This document shows, piece after piece, positions 23,032-33,947 of a stretch of DNA of 64,000 nucleotides. A program made the translations under genes and the position numbers. The number at the start of each line of letters is the position of its first letter. Within the stretch, counting starts at the first letter, position 1. The DNA is from Crotalaria pallida. Its lineage: Eukaryota; Streptophyta; Magnoliopsida; Fabales; Fabaceae. The notes under the pieces are model-generated. The model had not been told where the DNA came from. It worked only from the letters and a program-made list of their open reading frames with translations, and did not search any database. The stretch covers positions 74,055,501 through 74,119,500 of the forward strand of contig CM075655.1 of the NCBI GenBank assembly GCA_037953625.1, written 5' to 3'.

Positions 23032-26000
23032 TGTGACACCCTCTTCAAATACCCGAGTAAATATTAACATAATTATGTATTACTCGGAATGATATATGGA
23101 CTTGTTATAATTTAAATATAAAAATGTAGAAATAAAATTTTCTTTTAAGGCGGGTGCACAAACCAAAACATGGAATTCTTGGAGAATATAATTTATGCCG
23201 TTCTAAACATTGTATTGGATTCGGCATTTGCTAAGATAGAAAACCTTTTCATAATCCAGATAGCATCGGTGCTTTTGAAAACGTATTGACATAGTAAAAT
23301 TAAGCGATGCATATCTATTCTTTTCTTTCGCGGAACTGATACCATTTAAATAACATAACCGAATTCGTTAATTAATCTTTATCAGAGTGAGCGGAAATGA
23401 TAGGACTATGCACAGTTGTAATATGAACATAAGTTATATATATAAGTCATGGAGTACATAGTCCCAGTAGTCATGTCTCCAAAGTTCCCATACAAGTCCA
23501 TAAAAGATCTATATAAAAATAAAACCATAACCCTAGAGTTCTCAACTGTATATCTACAATATATACATCACAAAAATATGAAACTCTAGACGTGGTCACA
23601 TAGATCTGGCAGCAGTAGTAGTGATAGTAGTAGCAGTCTCCAGGTAGCAGAAAGAAACATCATCATCAACAGCAACAGTAGCAGAGTCTCCTCCACAACA
23701 TCCCCACATCGGATCCCCTGATCCTCATCATGTACCATATGCACACACCTAGGGATCATCGTCCCTCCACTGACTCCCGGTAGAATGAACGACAGGCTCG
23801 CCTCCGCTCTCGTCCTCCACAGGATCCTCCTCGATCTCATCCGATGGAGAGGGTACCCTACCACTGGGTACAGGGTCAGGAGATGGTGTGACCCTAACTG
23901 GGCTCCTTGGAACAGAAGGGGGAGTCTCCTCGCGAACGACTCTAGAATATAAAGGGTGTGAGCGGGTAGGTCGAAAACGAAAGCTGTGATATGAGCGAGC
24001 TGGTCGTGTGGGAGGTGGTCCATGATATGTGTAAAAAGGTGGTACGTGCATAGTGTATATGATGGGAATCCTAAACCTACGAGGACGGAATCGAATCAGC
24101 GGGTTTGGGTGGTAGAAGGTAACCTCTACCTCCCCCTCGAATACCGCGCGATGGTCCTCGTAGATCCATATGCCACTAGGAAGTGGCCGGATCTCGATGC
24201 AAGCGATGTAACATGACATCACCTGCAAGGGCATAGGGGTAAGCAATTCTATACACATAATCAATAGAGTATAAATGTGTGAACAGTGAGAATGTATAGC
24301 CATGCAACAATAAATAACAATCACATTTAGCATTTAGCAGTTATTGAATGCAAGTAGGATGCTCATACTTATTTCATTTTTCAGAATTATTTTAGATGAG
24401 TGACATGATGTATGAACCTAGCTCTCAAGCCTATCTCCATCATTCTATAACACTCTCTGACGTCCATCCTTTACTCCATCCAGCACAAAATAGTGTGTTG
24501 TACTCCTAGGTGTACAACATTCGTACATTCACCAAGAATGTACACGACAAGCTTGGAATACGTGCCACCCGAGCAACGTCCCGTCATCCAAAAGGTATAA
24601 CCATATCAGCATCTCACTATGCCGACCACGTCGTCAACCATAACGTGTCATCAAGCGAGCCGTCATTTGGCACTCCCAGAGGCCCTCCTCATGTTTTCAA
24701 AACATGATAAACGATCTATCATCCAAACTCCAGAATGAATGCATTACTTTTAAACTTAAAGGAAATTGGTTAAAATATATATATATAACATGCCACCCGA
24801 GCAACGTCCCGTCATCCAAACGGTATAATTATATTAATCAATTTCTTTTAAGTCCAGATCCCTTGGATTATTATTATTTAATCATTGACCAAATGATTCA
24901 GAATTAAAAATGGTGTTTTTAATATTCTGGGTAAACTACTCGAGTGTTCTTCAGAATACTCGAGTGTTCTTCAATTATTTCCAGATTACTCGAGTTGCTC
25001 ATGTCTTTCTGAGGATTTGGGTTTCAGATTCATAAAAATACTCGAGTAATTCATGAGTACTCGAGTGTTCTTCATCAATTCCAGAACACTCGAATGACTC
25101 CTGCATTACTCGAGTGGTTTACCTTAACATATCCCCATGATTCAGTTAATACTCGAGTTCTAGGCCTGGTACTCGAGTATTCTTACACAAAATACACTGT
25201 TTTACCAAAAATTTACTCGAGTATCAAGCCAAGTACTAAAGTCTTTTCTCACAGAACAGACTGGAAATTTGGTTTTAACATACCATTTTCAATTCTAACC
25301 ATTTCTAGTCCAATCCAATGATCAACAGAGTTCATATAACACATATTGAACATGCTCAAACACTTACAAGTCATCAATCAACAGATTTGACAGAGAATCA
25401 AGTGATAATGCACAAAACATGAATTTTCACAACTTAATATGCCAAATTGCAATATACTCAATAAACTTGTGATTTTAAGTTCAATTCAGCTTGCATGCAA
25501 CATATGGGACTTGCTCAACACAGTTTTAGAGCACAAGTTGGTCTCTAAACCAATTTCCCTATTCAATCTAAGCCCTTAGAGCCTCTTGGTGGCTCTCTAA
25601 TTAAATTCATGCAATTTAAACTCTACCTAGTGAATAGATAGCTTTCCCCTTACCTCAAATTCGTGTGAGAACTAAAATTGGACAGAAAAACGAACTCCAA
25701 GCTAGTTTCCCCAAGAACCATATGACAGCAACACAGTTTTGAGTGAGGTCATAAAACCAGAGATTTTGATGGTGAAATCATGCAAAACAATTGGGGAAAT
25801 AATTAGAAATCGTTCTCTGCAACACATACTAGAGAATGGAATGAAATTGAAGTCTCAAAGATTCAAGGGCTTACCAAAATCGATTGCTCAAGTAAGCTCC
25901 AGGAACTGAAAACAGCTTCAACTCCTTCCCTTCTCAGATTCGATTCTCACTCTATACTTGCTTTTGACTAACAATCTTTGTGTCTTTACGAAGCCCTGGA

Positions 26001-26558
26001 TGTGAGCTTCGTAATCGTGTATCACTCGAATTCTAACACTCAGAAATGAATAGGAATCGAAAGAAACGAATTCGGAACCCTAACTTCACGATTTCATCAA
26101 CAAAGTCTTCAAATTCGTTGATGAATAGCTTAAATAGACGCTTGGAGCTTGCATGCAGATCGACACGACGGCTATGGACGTGGTTGGAGGGTGATTTCGT
26201 GTCAACGAAACGAAATCGTTGGTGGTGACTCACCAAACGCACTAAATCGTGCAACTCTGACCAGAATACTCGAGTATTCAAGATAATACTCGAGTATTTT
26301 GCCTAGTTTTTGAAAAATAATAATTTTATTTTCTTTCCCTCCAAAACCATTCCTATAATTACTACTAGGTCCCAACCCAGGGACTAATATGTAAAATGTT
26401 TATTTTATACCTAATTATGCCCATTAAATAAATGCACACACATACCCTAAATACAAAACACAGAATTTTAATCAAGGATTAAAATTGAAATAATTAATTA
26501 TAATAAGTTTTAGAATTAACATTTCATTAATCGGGGATTAAAATTTTGGGGTGTTACA
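23032..26558 (-). repeat. Right (5') LTR of chromovirus A, 3527 bp
   Basis: TGTGACACC...GTGTTACA, followed by the TAGAT duplication. It carries the intact version of the LTR reading frame (23749-24219), a CTCGAG cluster at about 24940-25230 and a pair of ACTCGAGT copies near 26267-26297. Confidence 0.92.
23749..24219 (-). CDS. Hypothetical 156-residue proline-rich and acidic ORF inside the A LTR
   Basis: I do not recognise this product. The minus-strand frame starts at an ATG (24217-24219) just after a splice-acceptor-like cccttgcag; without that ATG it stays open up to 24333. The N-terminal half is compact (WIYEDHRAVFEGEVEVTF, then an Arg/Pro-rich stretch with RFRPRRFRIP). The C-terminal half is Pro/Ser-rich and ends acidic (DEIEEDPVEDESGGE). 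It is clearly richer in GC than the AT-rich LTR around it. The homologous stretch in the left LTR (about 2570-3020) has a 4-bp loss, and that in C (about 36860-37310) has one extra A, so the frame is broken in both. It could be a captured host exon, an old element gene or chance. Confidence 0.35.
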   Translation of the reverse strand: MSCYIACIEIRPLPSGIWIYEDHRAVFEGEVEVTFYHPNPLIRFRPRRFRIPIIYTMHVPPFYTYHGPPPTRPARSYHSFRFRPTRSHPLYSRVVREETPPSVPRSPVRVTPSPDPVPSGRVPSPSDEIEEDPVEDESGGEPVVHSTGSQWRDDDP

Positions 26559-27009
26559 TAGATCATGTATTTGTTCATCAAATAATCACATAAATGCTTC
26601 ACAAATCACGGTTCAAGCAAGGAAATTTAACATGCAAAGAAGCTTTACTTTAAACCCACAAAAATCTCAACAAGTCTTTAGATCTTTAAGGTTTAGTTTA
26701 AAAAGCATCAAGATCTATCATAGGAAACCTTAACCGAATCATAAAGTCCATGGTTTCACATAGTACAAGTTTCTTTTAGTCTTAAAAGTCCATGATCAAG
26801 CATAAATAACACATGCAAAGAAAGAAGGGAAGGAAGATTACAAGATCAAAAGAAAATCTAAACTATTACAACTCTTTCATGCTCATTCGAACCACCCACC
26901 TAAGGAAGACTTGATCTTCTAGCTTCTAAGTTCATGAATCTTCGAGGAAAGCTCTAGGGTTTTGGCTTGATCTCCTCTTCTTCTTCCTCCCTAGCTCACG
27001 GCCAACACC

Positions 27010-27012
<3 letters not shown>

Positions 27013-27045
<33 letters not shown>
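27013..27045. repeat. (CT)n microsatellite in E LTR
   Basis: Pure CT run in the leader just downstream, in minus sense, of the TATA-like box. Confidence 0.9.
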
Positions 27046-27050
<5 letters not shown>

Positions 27051-27150
27051 CTTTCTAAGAGTTGGATGGACTCTTAGAATAGTGTTTGGTTTTAGAAGTG
27101 GAAGTGAAGAAATGAATGGAAAATGAAGGTGAATGAACTAAGGCCAAGGG

Positions 27151-27158
27151 TATTTATA
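27151..27158 (-). promoter_or_regulatory. Candidate TATA box of E LTR
   Basis: Minus strand TATAAATA, about 720 nt inside the LTR. Flanking text (gccttggcc, cttagttcattca) matches that around the K TATA box. Confidence 0.5.
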
Positions 27159-27874
27159 GGCAAAACGTGAGCTTACTATTTTGCCCTATGGAAATTCGGT
27201 CTTGTGTGTTAAAGGGAGGGGTATTTTTTGGTTCTTCAAATTGTTGCATGGGTGGATTTTATCAAGGGGACATCTAGGAGAAATTTAAGGCTTTAGGTCA
27301 CTTCATGCATGATTTATTTCTACTAATTCAATTTTCTACCCATTTAATTTCCTTATTGGTTCTAATTTACCTCATATGCTTTTTGTCTTAAAGATTAAAA
27401 TCCTAAACTTACATATATACACACATATACACGTAGCACACACACATTATCTTTTTATTCTTAATCATGTTTACTTTAGAACAATATAATCACCAATTCA
27501 CATAATAATACAAATATCTTTAAGGAATCATATTAACACAATTATTTTTATACATCATTCATCAAACACATATCAAACCAACTCACATACACATACATGC
27601 ATAGAAAACAAATCTTTTTCTCATAAAATAACTCATGTTTAAAAATAACGATTTCTTTAAAGCATAAAAATATTAAATACATAACCATTCCAAAAACTCA
27701 ATTTCTAAAACTCATAGTAGCATTTTAGGAAAACCATTCCTTTAAAATCATTCACCACTTTGAAATCATAAAATAAGAAATTCATTCAAGGAAATACTCT
27801 TTCAAAAAAAACTTTTCTCAAAAATAAATCTCTTTAGTGCTTAAAACAATACGAGGAATTCGTGGGTCGTCACA

Positions 27875-28184
27875 CAAGGCATGCCATTTCCGTCTCTCTC
27901 TCTTGGGAAGGGTCTAGGTGAGGTGAGCAAACATTCCCTTCTAGCTTCCTGTGCAAGCTGCACGTGTCATGTGGATTTGGGTGCCCCTTTGTCTGCTTGT
28001 GTGCTCTCTGAGAGTGGGGTGCGCCTTCGTGTGCGAATGTATACCCCAGGTACGCCCTTTTCCGTCGCTACTTCCTGTTCGTAGTTCTTTGATTCAGCCC
28101 GTGTTTTTGGCATGCTTAATGGATTTGGGTCTGGCTGTATTTTTGGGCTTCATTATTGGGTCGTCATATTTTTGGGTATCAACA
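27875..28184 (-). repeat. Left (3') LTR of D, last 310 bp
   Basis: Aligns base for base with 40461-40770. The first 620 bp are missing because element E inserted; they would lie left of the window. Ends GGGTATCAACA. Confidence 0.85.
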
Positions 28185-28201
28185 ATAGCCCCCTTTGCAA
28201 T
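28185..28201 (-). other. Polypurine tract of element D
   Basis: Minus strand ttgcaaagggggctat directly before the LTR start TGTTGATACCC. Confidence 0.75.
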
Positions 28202-28518
28202 GAAAAGGGTAGGAACTTCCCTTTTTGGTGCAAATCCCGGTCTGTCTCTCTTCTTTCTTTTTCTTCTTCTCTTTGTTGCCTTCCACGTGTATACAGGGGG
28301 AGAAGCTTTTGTCCAACAGCTCATAAGGCTTCACTCTTTCCCACGTTCCCCACTTCTTTTCAAACTGTTTCACATAAACCCTTCAGTTACTTTCACTTAC
28401 CTCCACTCATTCTCTTTCTCCCTCGGTTCTGCTCATAACTCACTGTTCTTCTCTTTTCTTTCTTTCCAGAAATTTGCTTTTCATCTTCTTTTGTTTTCTG
28501 TCTCCAAATCGTCTTCAT
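28202..28518 (+). other. Pyrimidine-rich stretch between D's 3' LTR and the plus-strand ORF
   Basis: CT-rich, leader-like sequence with a splice-acceptor-like ctttctttccag at about 28458-28469. It would suit the promoter and leader of a transcript antisense to D. I see no clear TATA box. Confidence 0.35.
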
Positions 28519-28915
28519 ATGATGACAAAATCTAACGAGGAAGAAAGGTCTTCTTCTTCTGACGAGGGAAGTCAAATGCAAGAGGAAGCCACCGAAGAGC
28601 ACGTTCCTCAATCTCTTTCATTCTGCTTTCTGGACGCTCTCCCTCCGCCGCGTTCTGATCCAGTGGAGCAAGGGCATCGCCGTTGGGAGCCTGGGGCGCG
28701 TGCTAAGCTCCCTTTCCCTCAGCCTCCAAAGTCCGGCGGCCTCTTCTCGGGCCAGTCATCTAAGGCTCTGGTGGTTCCGGAGAGCGCAGCACGCCTATGT
28801 TCCAAGCCTTCTTACTCTAAAGAACATTGCAAATTGGTTCCCTTTCTTATACGCTCTCGCCTTGCTTGCTCGGAGTTCCCCTGGGTTGACCTTCGCTTTC
28901 ATGTCAGAGTCACTT
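28519..28915 (+). pseudogene. Antisense ORF beside D's 3' LTR, cut off by element F
   Basis: A plus-strand frame opens with two ATGs at 28519 and 28522 (MMTKSNEEERSSSSDEGS) and stays open for 132 codons until LTR F begins. After an acidic, serine-rich start it has a proline-rich stretch (DALPPPRSDPVE) and a basic, hydrophobic end (CKLVPFLIRSRL). Its GC content is higher than nearby. I recognise no domain. Some Tat, Retand and Grande elements carry an extra ORF on the opposite strand between pol and the 3' LTR, and this sits exactly there. That identity is inferred from position, not from a sequence match. Confidence 0.4.
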
Positions 28916-30027
28916 TGATCGAGGCCGTACCCGATACAAATAAAAACAATTTTAAGTATAGTACTAGGAAGTGACTCCTAGGTCGTCTCCCAAGGAATAT
29001 CTTATCAAGCAAAAGATCGAACACATAGTATGCATAGAAAACAAGGGGGGTTTTGTATTGAATGTTGAAATCTAGAATCAAAACAGAATTAAATAAAAAC
29101 GAAATAACAGATAAGGAAAAGCGGATAAACCCCTTTGGCTCGCATTCACAACTCTATCATCGGTCACAAAAGATCAATTTCTTCCCTCTTCACTGTCCAA
29201 CTCGTGAGAACTAAATACTAAGCGAAAATTCAATTCTCACCCCAAAACCCTAACCTCTAATTAAGCATTAAAAGCCAAAGCATGGAGATTTTACGAGTTT
29301 GTATAAATTAAGCATTCATACACATGGATTATCACTATAGAATGGAACTAAGCGAACCATAACATATCAATAAGTATGAAAACAGTGAATAAAAACGAAA
29401 TAGCATTAAGAACAAAACCTCAAGAGTATGTGATACATTACCAAAGGGATTTAACCTAAGAGTTTAGCCTTCCATGATGAAATAAGTCAAAAACGTGTAG
29501 AAAAGGAAGAGAGAGAAACCCTAGAGCCACCACAAGCTTGGAGAGCAAAACTAAGCCTTCTCTTAGAGAGATTGGGAAAAACGTGGAATGATAGATGGCT
29601 GCTAGGTCTACACGAATTTGGCTTTTTAAATCACAAAACGGGCCTAAATCATGGGCCAAATCCTAAGGAAAGCTAATCTCTAAATTAAATCTAAAAATGT
29701 CCTATAAATAAAATGTAAATCTTAAAAGATATAAACTAAATCTCAAATAATCTTAAAGATAGATTACAATCTTCACCTCATTATATATCTTCTCTTCCAA
29801 AATTAAATCTTCACTCCCAAAATGTCCAAAAAGCCCTTGTGCCAAATATGACCTGAAAATAATAATAGATTAAATTAGGATAAATAATCCAAATTAATTA
29901 AAATCCGGAATAATAGTCTAATAAAGTCTAAAATACTAAATCATTCTAAACAATGTCAAGTAGGCACCAAAAATCATCAATGAGAGCAAAATAAGGCTAT
30001 GAATAATGGGAAATATAATGCTCATCA
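28916..30027 (-). repeat. LTR of element F, 1112 bp
   Basis: Bounded by TGAT...ATCA, followed on the right by a polypurine tract on the minus strand (gtgtgggggtatt at about 30028-30040), so this is a 3' LTR of a minus-oriented gypsy-type element. The text gtgactcctaggtcgtctc near its left end is of a kind common in Athila/Tat-type LTRs. No second LTR is present. Confidence 0.6.
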
Positions 30028-30444
30028 AATACCCCCACACTTATCCTTTTGCACTCCTGGGCAAAATTAAGAAATAGGACTAAGAAGACTAATATGCACC
30101 AAAGTGAATCATGTAAGGAAAAATACTAAAAACTAAGAAAATGCAAAACCTAAGAGATTACATACTTCACAATGAATGCTAGGAAATGCAAAGAAATGGG
30201 CAAAATCGAGCACACGAAAAGAATAAGGACCAAAGAATCAAGGCATCCATGAACATCATCCAATTATTTCAAATATGCAAAGAAAACCAATGACATCAAG
30301 AGGGTAGTCACAAAGATGATAAAATCTCGCAAGGATCACTCAAAAGTGTTTACACTCAAGTGTTTAGGGTTAATCAGTGTTTACACTCAAGGCACATCAT
30401 GAATAACAAACACAACCATAAGCTTGACAAGCCTCTAAAATCAA
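30028..30444 (-). other. 3' interior remnant of element F
   Basis: AT-rich, non-coding, beginning with the purine tract of F. A cagtgtttacactcaag-like phrase occurs twice near 30347-30395. It ends abruptly where C's truncated LTR starts (junction between about 30440 and 30451). Confidence 0.55.
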
Positions 30445-31491
30445 CAAATTTGTAATTTTAAGTTCAATTCAACTTGCATGCAACATATGGGACTTGCTCA
30501 ACACAGTTTTAGAGAACAAGTTGGTCTCCAAACCAATTTCCCTATTCAATCTAAGCCCTTAGAGCCTCTTGGTGGCTCTCTAATTAAATTCATGCAATTT
30601 AAACTCTACCTAGTGAATAGATAGCTTTCCCCTTACCTCACTGACGTGAATCAACAAGAGAATTTGCAAGAAGAAACTCCACAGCACCAAAACCTCTTCA
30701 AGCATCACATGCAGGACAGTTTTGAGTGGAGGTCCAAAATGGAATTGGTTGACATAGAAAACAGAGATAGAAATTGGGGAAATTAGAATTTCTAAACTCT
30801 ATGCAACACGTTCTAACTATAGAAATCAAATTGAGACTCAAAGAACTCGTGAGCTTACCAAAAATCGAATCCAATGTGAGCTCCAGGAAAAGGGTTGGCA
30901 GCAATGAGCTTCACTTCCAAGCTTCGATTCTTCCTTCACACTCACTCCCAGCTCACGAATTTGGTGTCTATACAAAGCTCGAGATGTGAGCTTTGTATTA
31001 GTGTATGGTTTGTTACTCAAATCAACACACAGAGAGAGAATCGAATGCCCAAACTCAGGAACCCTAACTTGAACAACAAGCTCGAATTTGACCAAATGCT
31101 TCAACCATTCGAGCTTGATTGGCTTATATAGGCTGGTTGAGAGGTGTTTTCGTGGCAAAGAGAGGGAATCGGTGGTGGTGACTCACTAAACGCACTAACT
31201 CGTGCAACTCTGACCAAAATACTCGAGTATTTTGCCCAGTTTTTGAATAATAATAACTTTATTTACTTTCCCTCCAAACCTTTCCTATAATTACTTCTAG
31301 GTCCCAACCCAGTTACTAATATGCAAAATATTTATTTTATGCATGATTATACTCATTAAATAAGTGCACACACATTTCTTAAATACATAACACAGAATTT
31401 TAAACAAGGATTAAAATAGAAATAATTAATTATAATAAATTTTATAATTAACATTTCATTAATCGGGGATTAAAATTTTTGGGGTGTTACA
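30445..31491 (-). repeat. Left (3') LTR of C, truncated
   Basis: Matches about 38565-39677 of the right LTR, with two deletions (about 45 bp near 31139 and about 20 bp near 31220). The first about 2.45 kb are missing. Confidence 0.85.
31124..31130 (-). promoter_or_regulatory. Candidate TATA box, C left LTR
   Basis: Minus strand TATATAAGCC, about 365 nt inside the LTR. Confidence 0.45.
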
Positions 31492-31508
31492 CTACTCCCC
31501 CACTTACA
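31492..31508 (-). other. Polypurine tract of element C
   Basis: Minus strand aagtgggggagtag directly before the 3' LTR. Confidence 0.85.
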
Positions 31509-31533
31509 AGGAATTTTGTCCCCGAAATTCAAC

Positions 31534-31965
31534 TTATACAAACAATTCAGGATAGTCCTGACGCATCTTATCCTCTAATTCCCAAGATGATTCCATCACA
31601 TTGCCACAAATCCAGACGACTTTGACCAAACAAATATCCTTCCCTCTAAGCTGCTTGACTCTTCGATCTTCAATGCGAATAGGCATGGCTTCAAAGGTTA
31701 GGTTCTCATGGATTTCTAGGTTATCGGGTTGGATTCTAAGAACAATGGTGGGGTCATGGACATACCTTTTCAGCTGAGACACGTGAAACACATTATGAAG
31801 ATTAGCTAGTGACGGGGGCAGGGCTAATTGATTGGCTACTGGGCCGACTCTTTTAAGAATCTGGTAGGGACCAATAAACTTAGGTGATAGTTTCTGGGTC
31901 TTTAAAGCTCTACTAACACCTTTGGTCGGTACTATTCTAATGAACACATGGTCACCTTTCAGCAA
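31534..31965 (-). pseudogene. pol: C: end of integrase, GPY/F motif and chromodomain-like tail
   Basis: 143 codons matching residues about 806-948 of the A pol, including KFIGPYQIL and ELEDKMRQDYPELF. It is cut from the upstream integrase by one inserted T near 31966 relative to A. Confidence 0.85.
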
Positions 31966-32236
31966 ATTCTAAGGGTTTCCTTCTCTTATCAGCATAGCTT
32001 TTCTGCCTACTCTGAGTTGTCTTCATCTTCTCTTGTATCATCTTAATCTTTTCCATGGTCTCTTGCACAAAATCTGGTCCAACCATAGAATTCTCCCCCA
32101 CTTGAAACCAGCATAACGGTGTCTAACACTTTCTTCCAAATAGAGCTTCAAATGGTGCCATATCAATGCTCGTATGATAACTATTATTGTACGTAAATTC
32201 CACGAGTGGCAACATTTGTTCCCAATTCCCTTGTCC
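31966..32236 (-). pseudogene. pol: C: integrase C-terminal segment, stops
   Basis: Aligns with A residues about 715-805. A TAA at 32237-32239 (glutamate in A) and a TAG near 32124 (arginine/cysteine zone after FEALFGRK) break it. Confidence 0.75.
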
Positions 32237-33028
32237 TTACAAAACACAAACTCTTAAGATGTCCTCCAGTGACTGAATAGTCCTCTCCGTTTGGCCATCA
32301 GTCTGCGGATGGTATGCAGAACTCAGCTTCAGTCTTGAACCCATGGCTCTATGCAGATCTTGCCAAAACCTCGATGAAAACCTCGGATCGCGATCTGACA
32401 CGATACTTGATGGTACACCATGCAGACGAACAACTTCCTTGATATACAACTGAGTGAGCTTTTCCAAAGAGTAGCGCATATTAACGGGAATAAAATGCGC
32501 TGACTTGGTCAAACGATCCACGATCACCCAGATGGCATCATGTCCAGTAGCTATCCTTGGCAATCCTGACACGAAATCCATCGAGATACTATCCCATTTC
32601 CATAATGGAATTTCCAAGGGGAGTAATTTTCCTCCTGGCCTTTGATGTTCCACCTTGGCCTTCTGACACACCAAACAACACGCCACGTACTTGGCCACAT
32701 CCTTCCTTAAGCCAGGCCACCAAAACATCTTCTTCAAATCCTGATACATTTTGGTAGCTCCTGGATGCATACTCATCTTGCTCTTATGCGCTTCATCCAG
32801 AATCATCCTCCTTACCTCTAAATCGTCAGGCACACAAATCCTTGCTCTAAAGCGGAGGATTCCATCTTTTCCTTCTTGAAACTCTGACTCCTTACCTTCC
32901 TCCATAAGTTTCTTCTTTTCCTTAAGCCCCTCATCTTCATGTTGCAATTCACGAATTCTTTGCAAGAACTCATTGGCAATTTGTAGCATTCCCATCTTGA
33001 TACTTGTCGGCTCCACTTGCATTGCCAT
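32237..33028 (-). pseudogene. pol: C: integrase HHCC and catalytic core
   Basis: Open for 263 codons. It holds the HHCC finger (H...H, CLVC) and all three catalytic positions ([28 protein letters not shown]). It matches A closely, and one lysine codon missing in A is present here. It ends at a TAA. Confidence 0.85.
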
Positions 33029-33037
33029 GCTCAGATC

Positions 33038-33367
33038 TCAGAATTCTTCTCTCAATGCAGCTTCTATGACCATCATTGCACTGATATGCATTGCTTTTCG
33101 ACTCAACGCATCAGCCACCACGTTTGCTTTCCCAGGATGGTAATGAAGTTCGAACTCATAATCCTTCAAGAACTCCATCCATCGGCGTTGCCTCATATTC
33201 AACTCCTTCTGGTCAAAGAGGTACTTTAAACTCTTATGGTCACTAAACACCCGGAACGTAGTGCCATAGAGATAGTGCCTCCAAATCTTTAGAGCGAAAA
33301 CAACCGCTGCCAGCTCTAGATCATGAGTTGGGTAGTTCATTTCATGAACTTTTAGCTGTCTCGGCAT
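33038..33367 (-). pseudogene. pol: C: RNase H end and linker
   Basis: Matches A residues about 341-449 ([18 protein letters not shown]). It is separated from RT by a 2-bp deletion near 33362 and ends at a TGA at 33038-33040 where A reads arginine (CGA to TGA). Confidence 0.85.
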
Positions 33368-33926
33368 AAGCGACTACCTTCCCATCTTGCATCAAAACAC
33401 TCCCAAGTCCTTGTTTCGATGCATCACAATACACCTCGAAACTCTTCTGTGTATCAGGTAAAATCAACACAGGGGAGGATGTCAATCTTTCTTTCAGCTC
33501 TCGGAAACTCCTTTCACACTTCTCATCCCAGATAAAGGGTTGATCTTTCCTAGTTAACTTTGTCAAGGGTAGCGCAATCTTCGAGAAACCTTCTATAAAT
33601 CTTCTATAGTAACCAGCCAAACCGAGAAAGCTTCTCACCTCCGTGACCGACTTCGGTTGCTCCCATTGCAAAACCGAGCTTACTTTCGTCGGGTCAACTG
33701 CTATTCCCTTGTTTGAAATTACATGCCCCAAGAACTTAACTTCCTCCAGCCAGAACTCACACTTTGTAAGTTTGGCGTACAGCTGCTTCTCCTTTAGGAT
33801 ACTCAACACTATCCTCAAGTGTTCAGCATGCTCCTCCGGGCTCTTGGAGTAAATAAGGATATCGTCAATGAACACGACCACGAATAAATCTAAATAGGGT
33901 CTAAAGATTCGATTCATGTAGTCCAT
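33342..33926 (-). pseudogene. pol: C: RT palm end and start of RNase H
   Basis: Includes the RT catalytic FIDD box and the RNase H start [11 protein letters not shown]. Upstream a TAG at 33948-33950 replaces a leucine found in A just before the TNAP motif. Downstream a 2-bp loss shifts the frame. Confidence 0.85.
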
Positions 33927-33947
33927 GAAAATAGCTGGTGCATTAGT

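Larger units (their letters stand above)
1827..26558 (-). mobile_element. Ty3/gypsy chromovirus A, complete outline, hosting nested element B
   Basis: LTRs at 1827-5378 and 23032-26558 begin TGTGACACC and end GTGTTACA. The element is flanked by the 5-bp duplication TAGAT at 1822-1826 and 26559-26563. A primer-binding site lies beside the right LTR and a purine tract beside the left LTR, so it reads right to left. Without the 13,021-bp insert B (plus its 5-bp duplication) it is about 11.7 kb. Domain order is gag, CCHC, protease, RT, RNase H, integrase, chromodomain-like tail, which with a GPY/F motif fits the Tekay/Del type of chromovirus (clade inferred). It sits inside the LTR of E. Confidence 0.9.
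26559..27874 (-). repeat. LTR of element E, second part, with LTR terminus
   Basis: Continues from 1826 after element A; TAGAT is present on both sides. It ends GGGTCGTCACA, so on the minus strand E starts TGTGACGACCC, a standard gypsy LTR start. Directly after is a piece of D's LTR, so E inserted into D, with CAAGG (27875-27879) as the likely target duplication whose partner lies off-window. Confidence 0.75.

Noticed and set aside
22804..23067. 87-codon plus-strand ORF between A's gag and right LTR
   Set aside because: Lies in the leader of A on the opposite strand and runs through the primer site into the LTR; no support as a gene.
27951..28535. 194-codon plus-strand ORF across D's LTR and leader
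   Set aside because: Starts inside the LTR and spans the LTR end and purine tract in a frame different from the 28519 ORF; hydrophobic runs come from CT-rich sequence.
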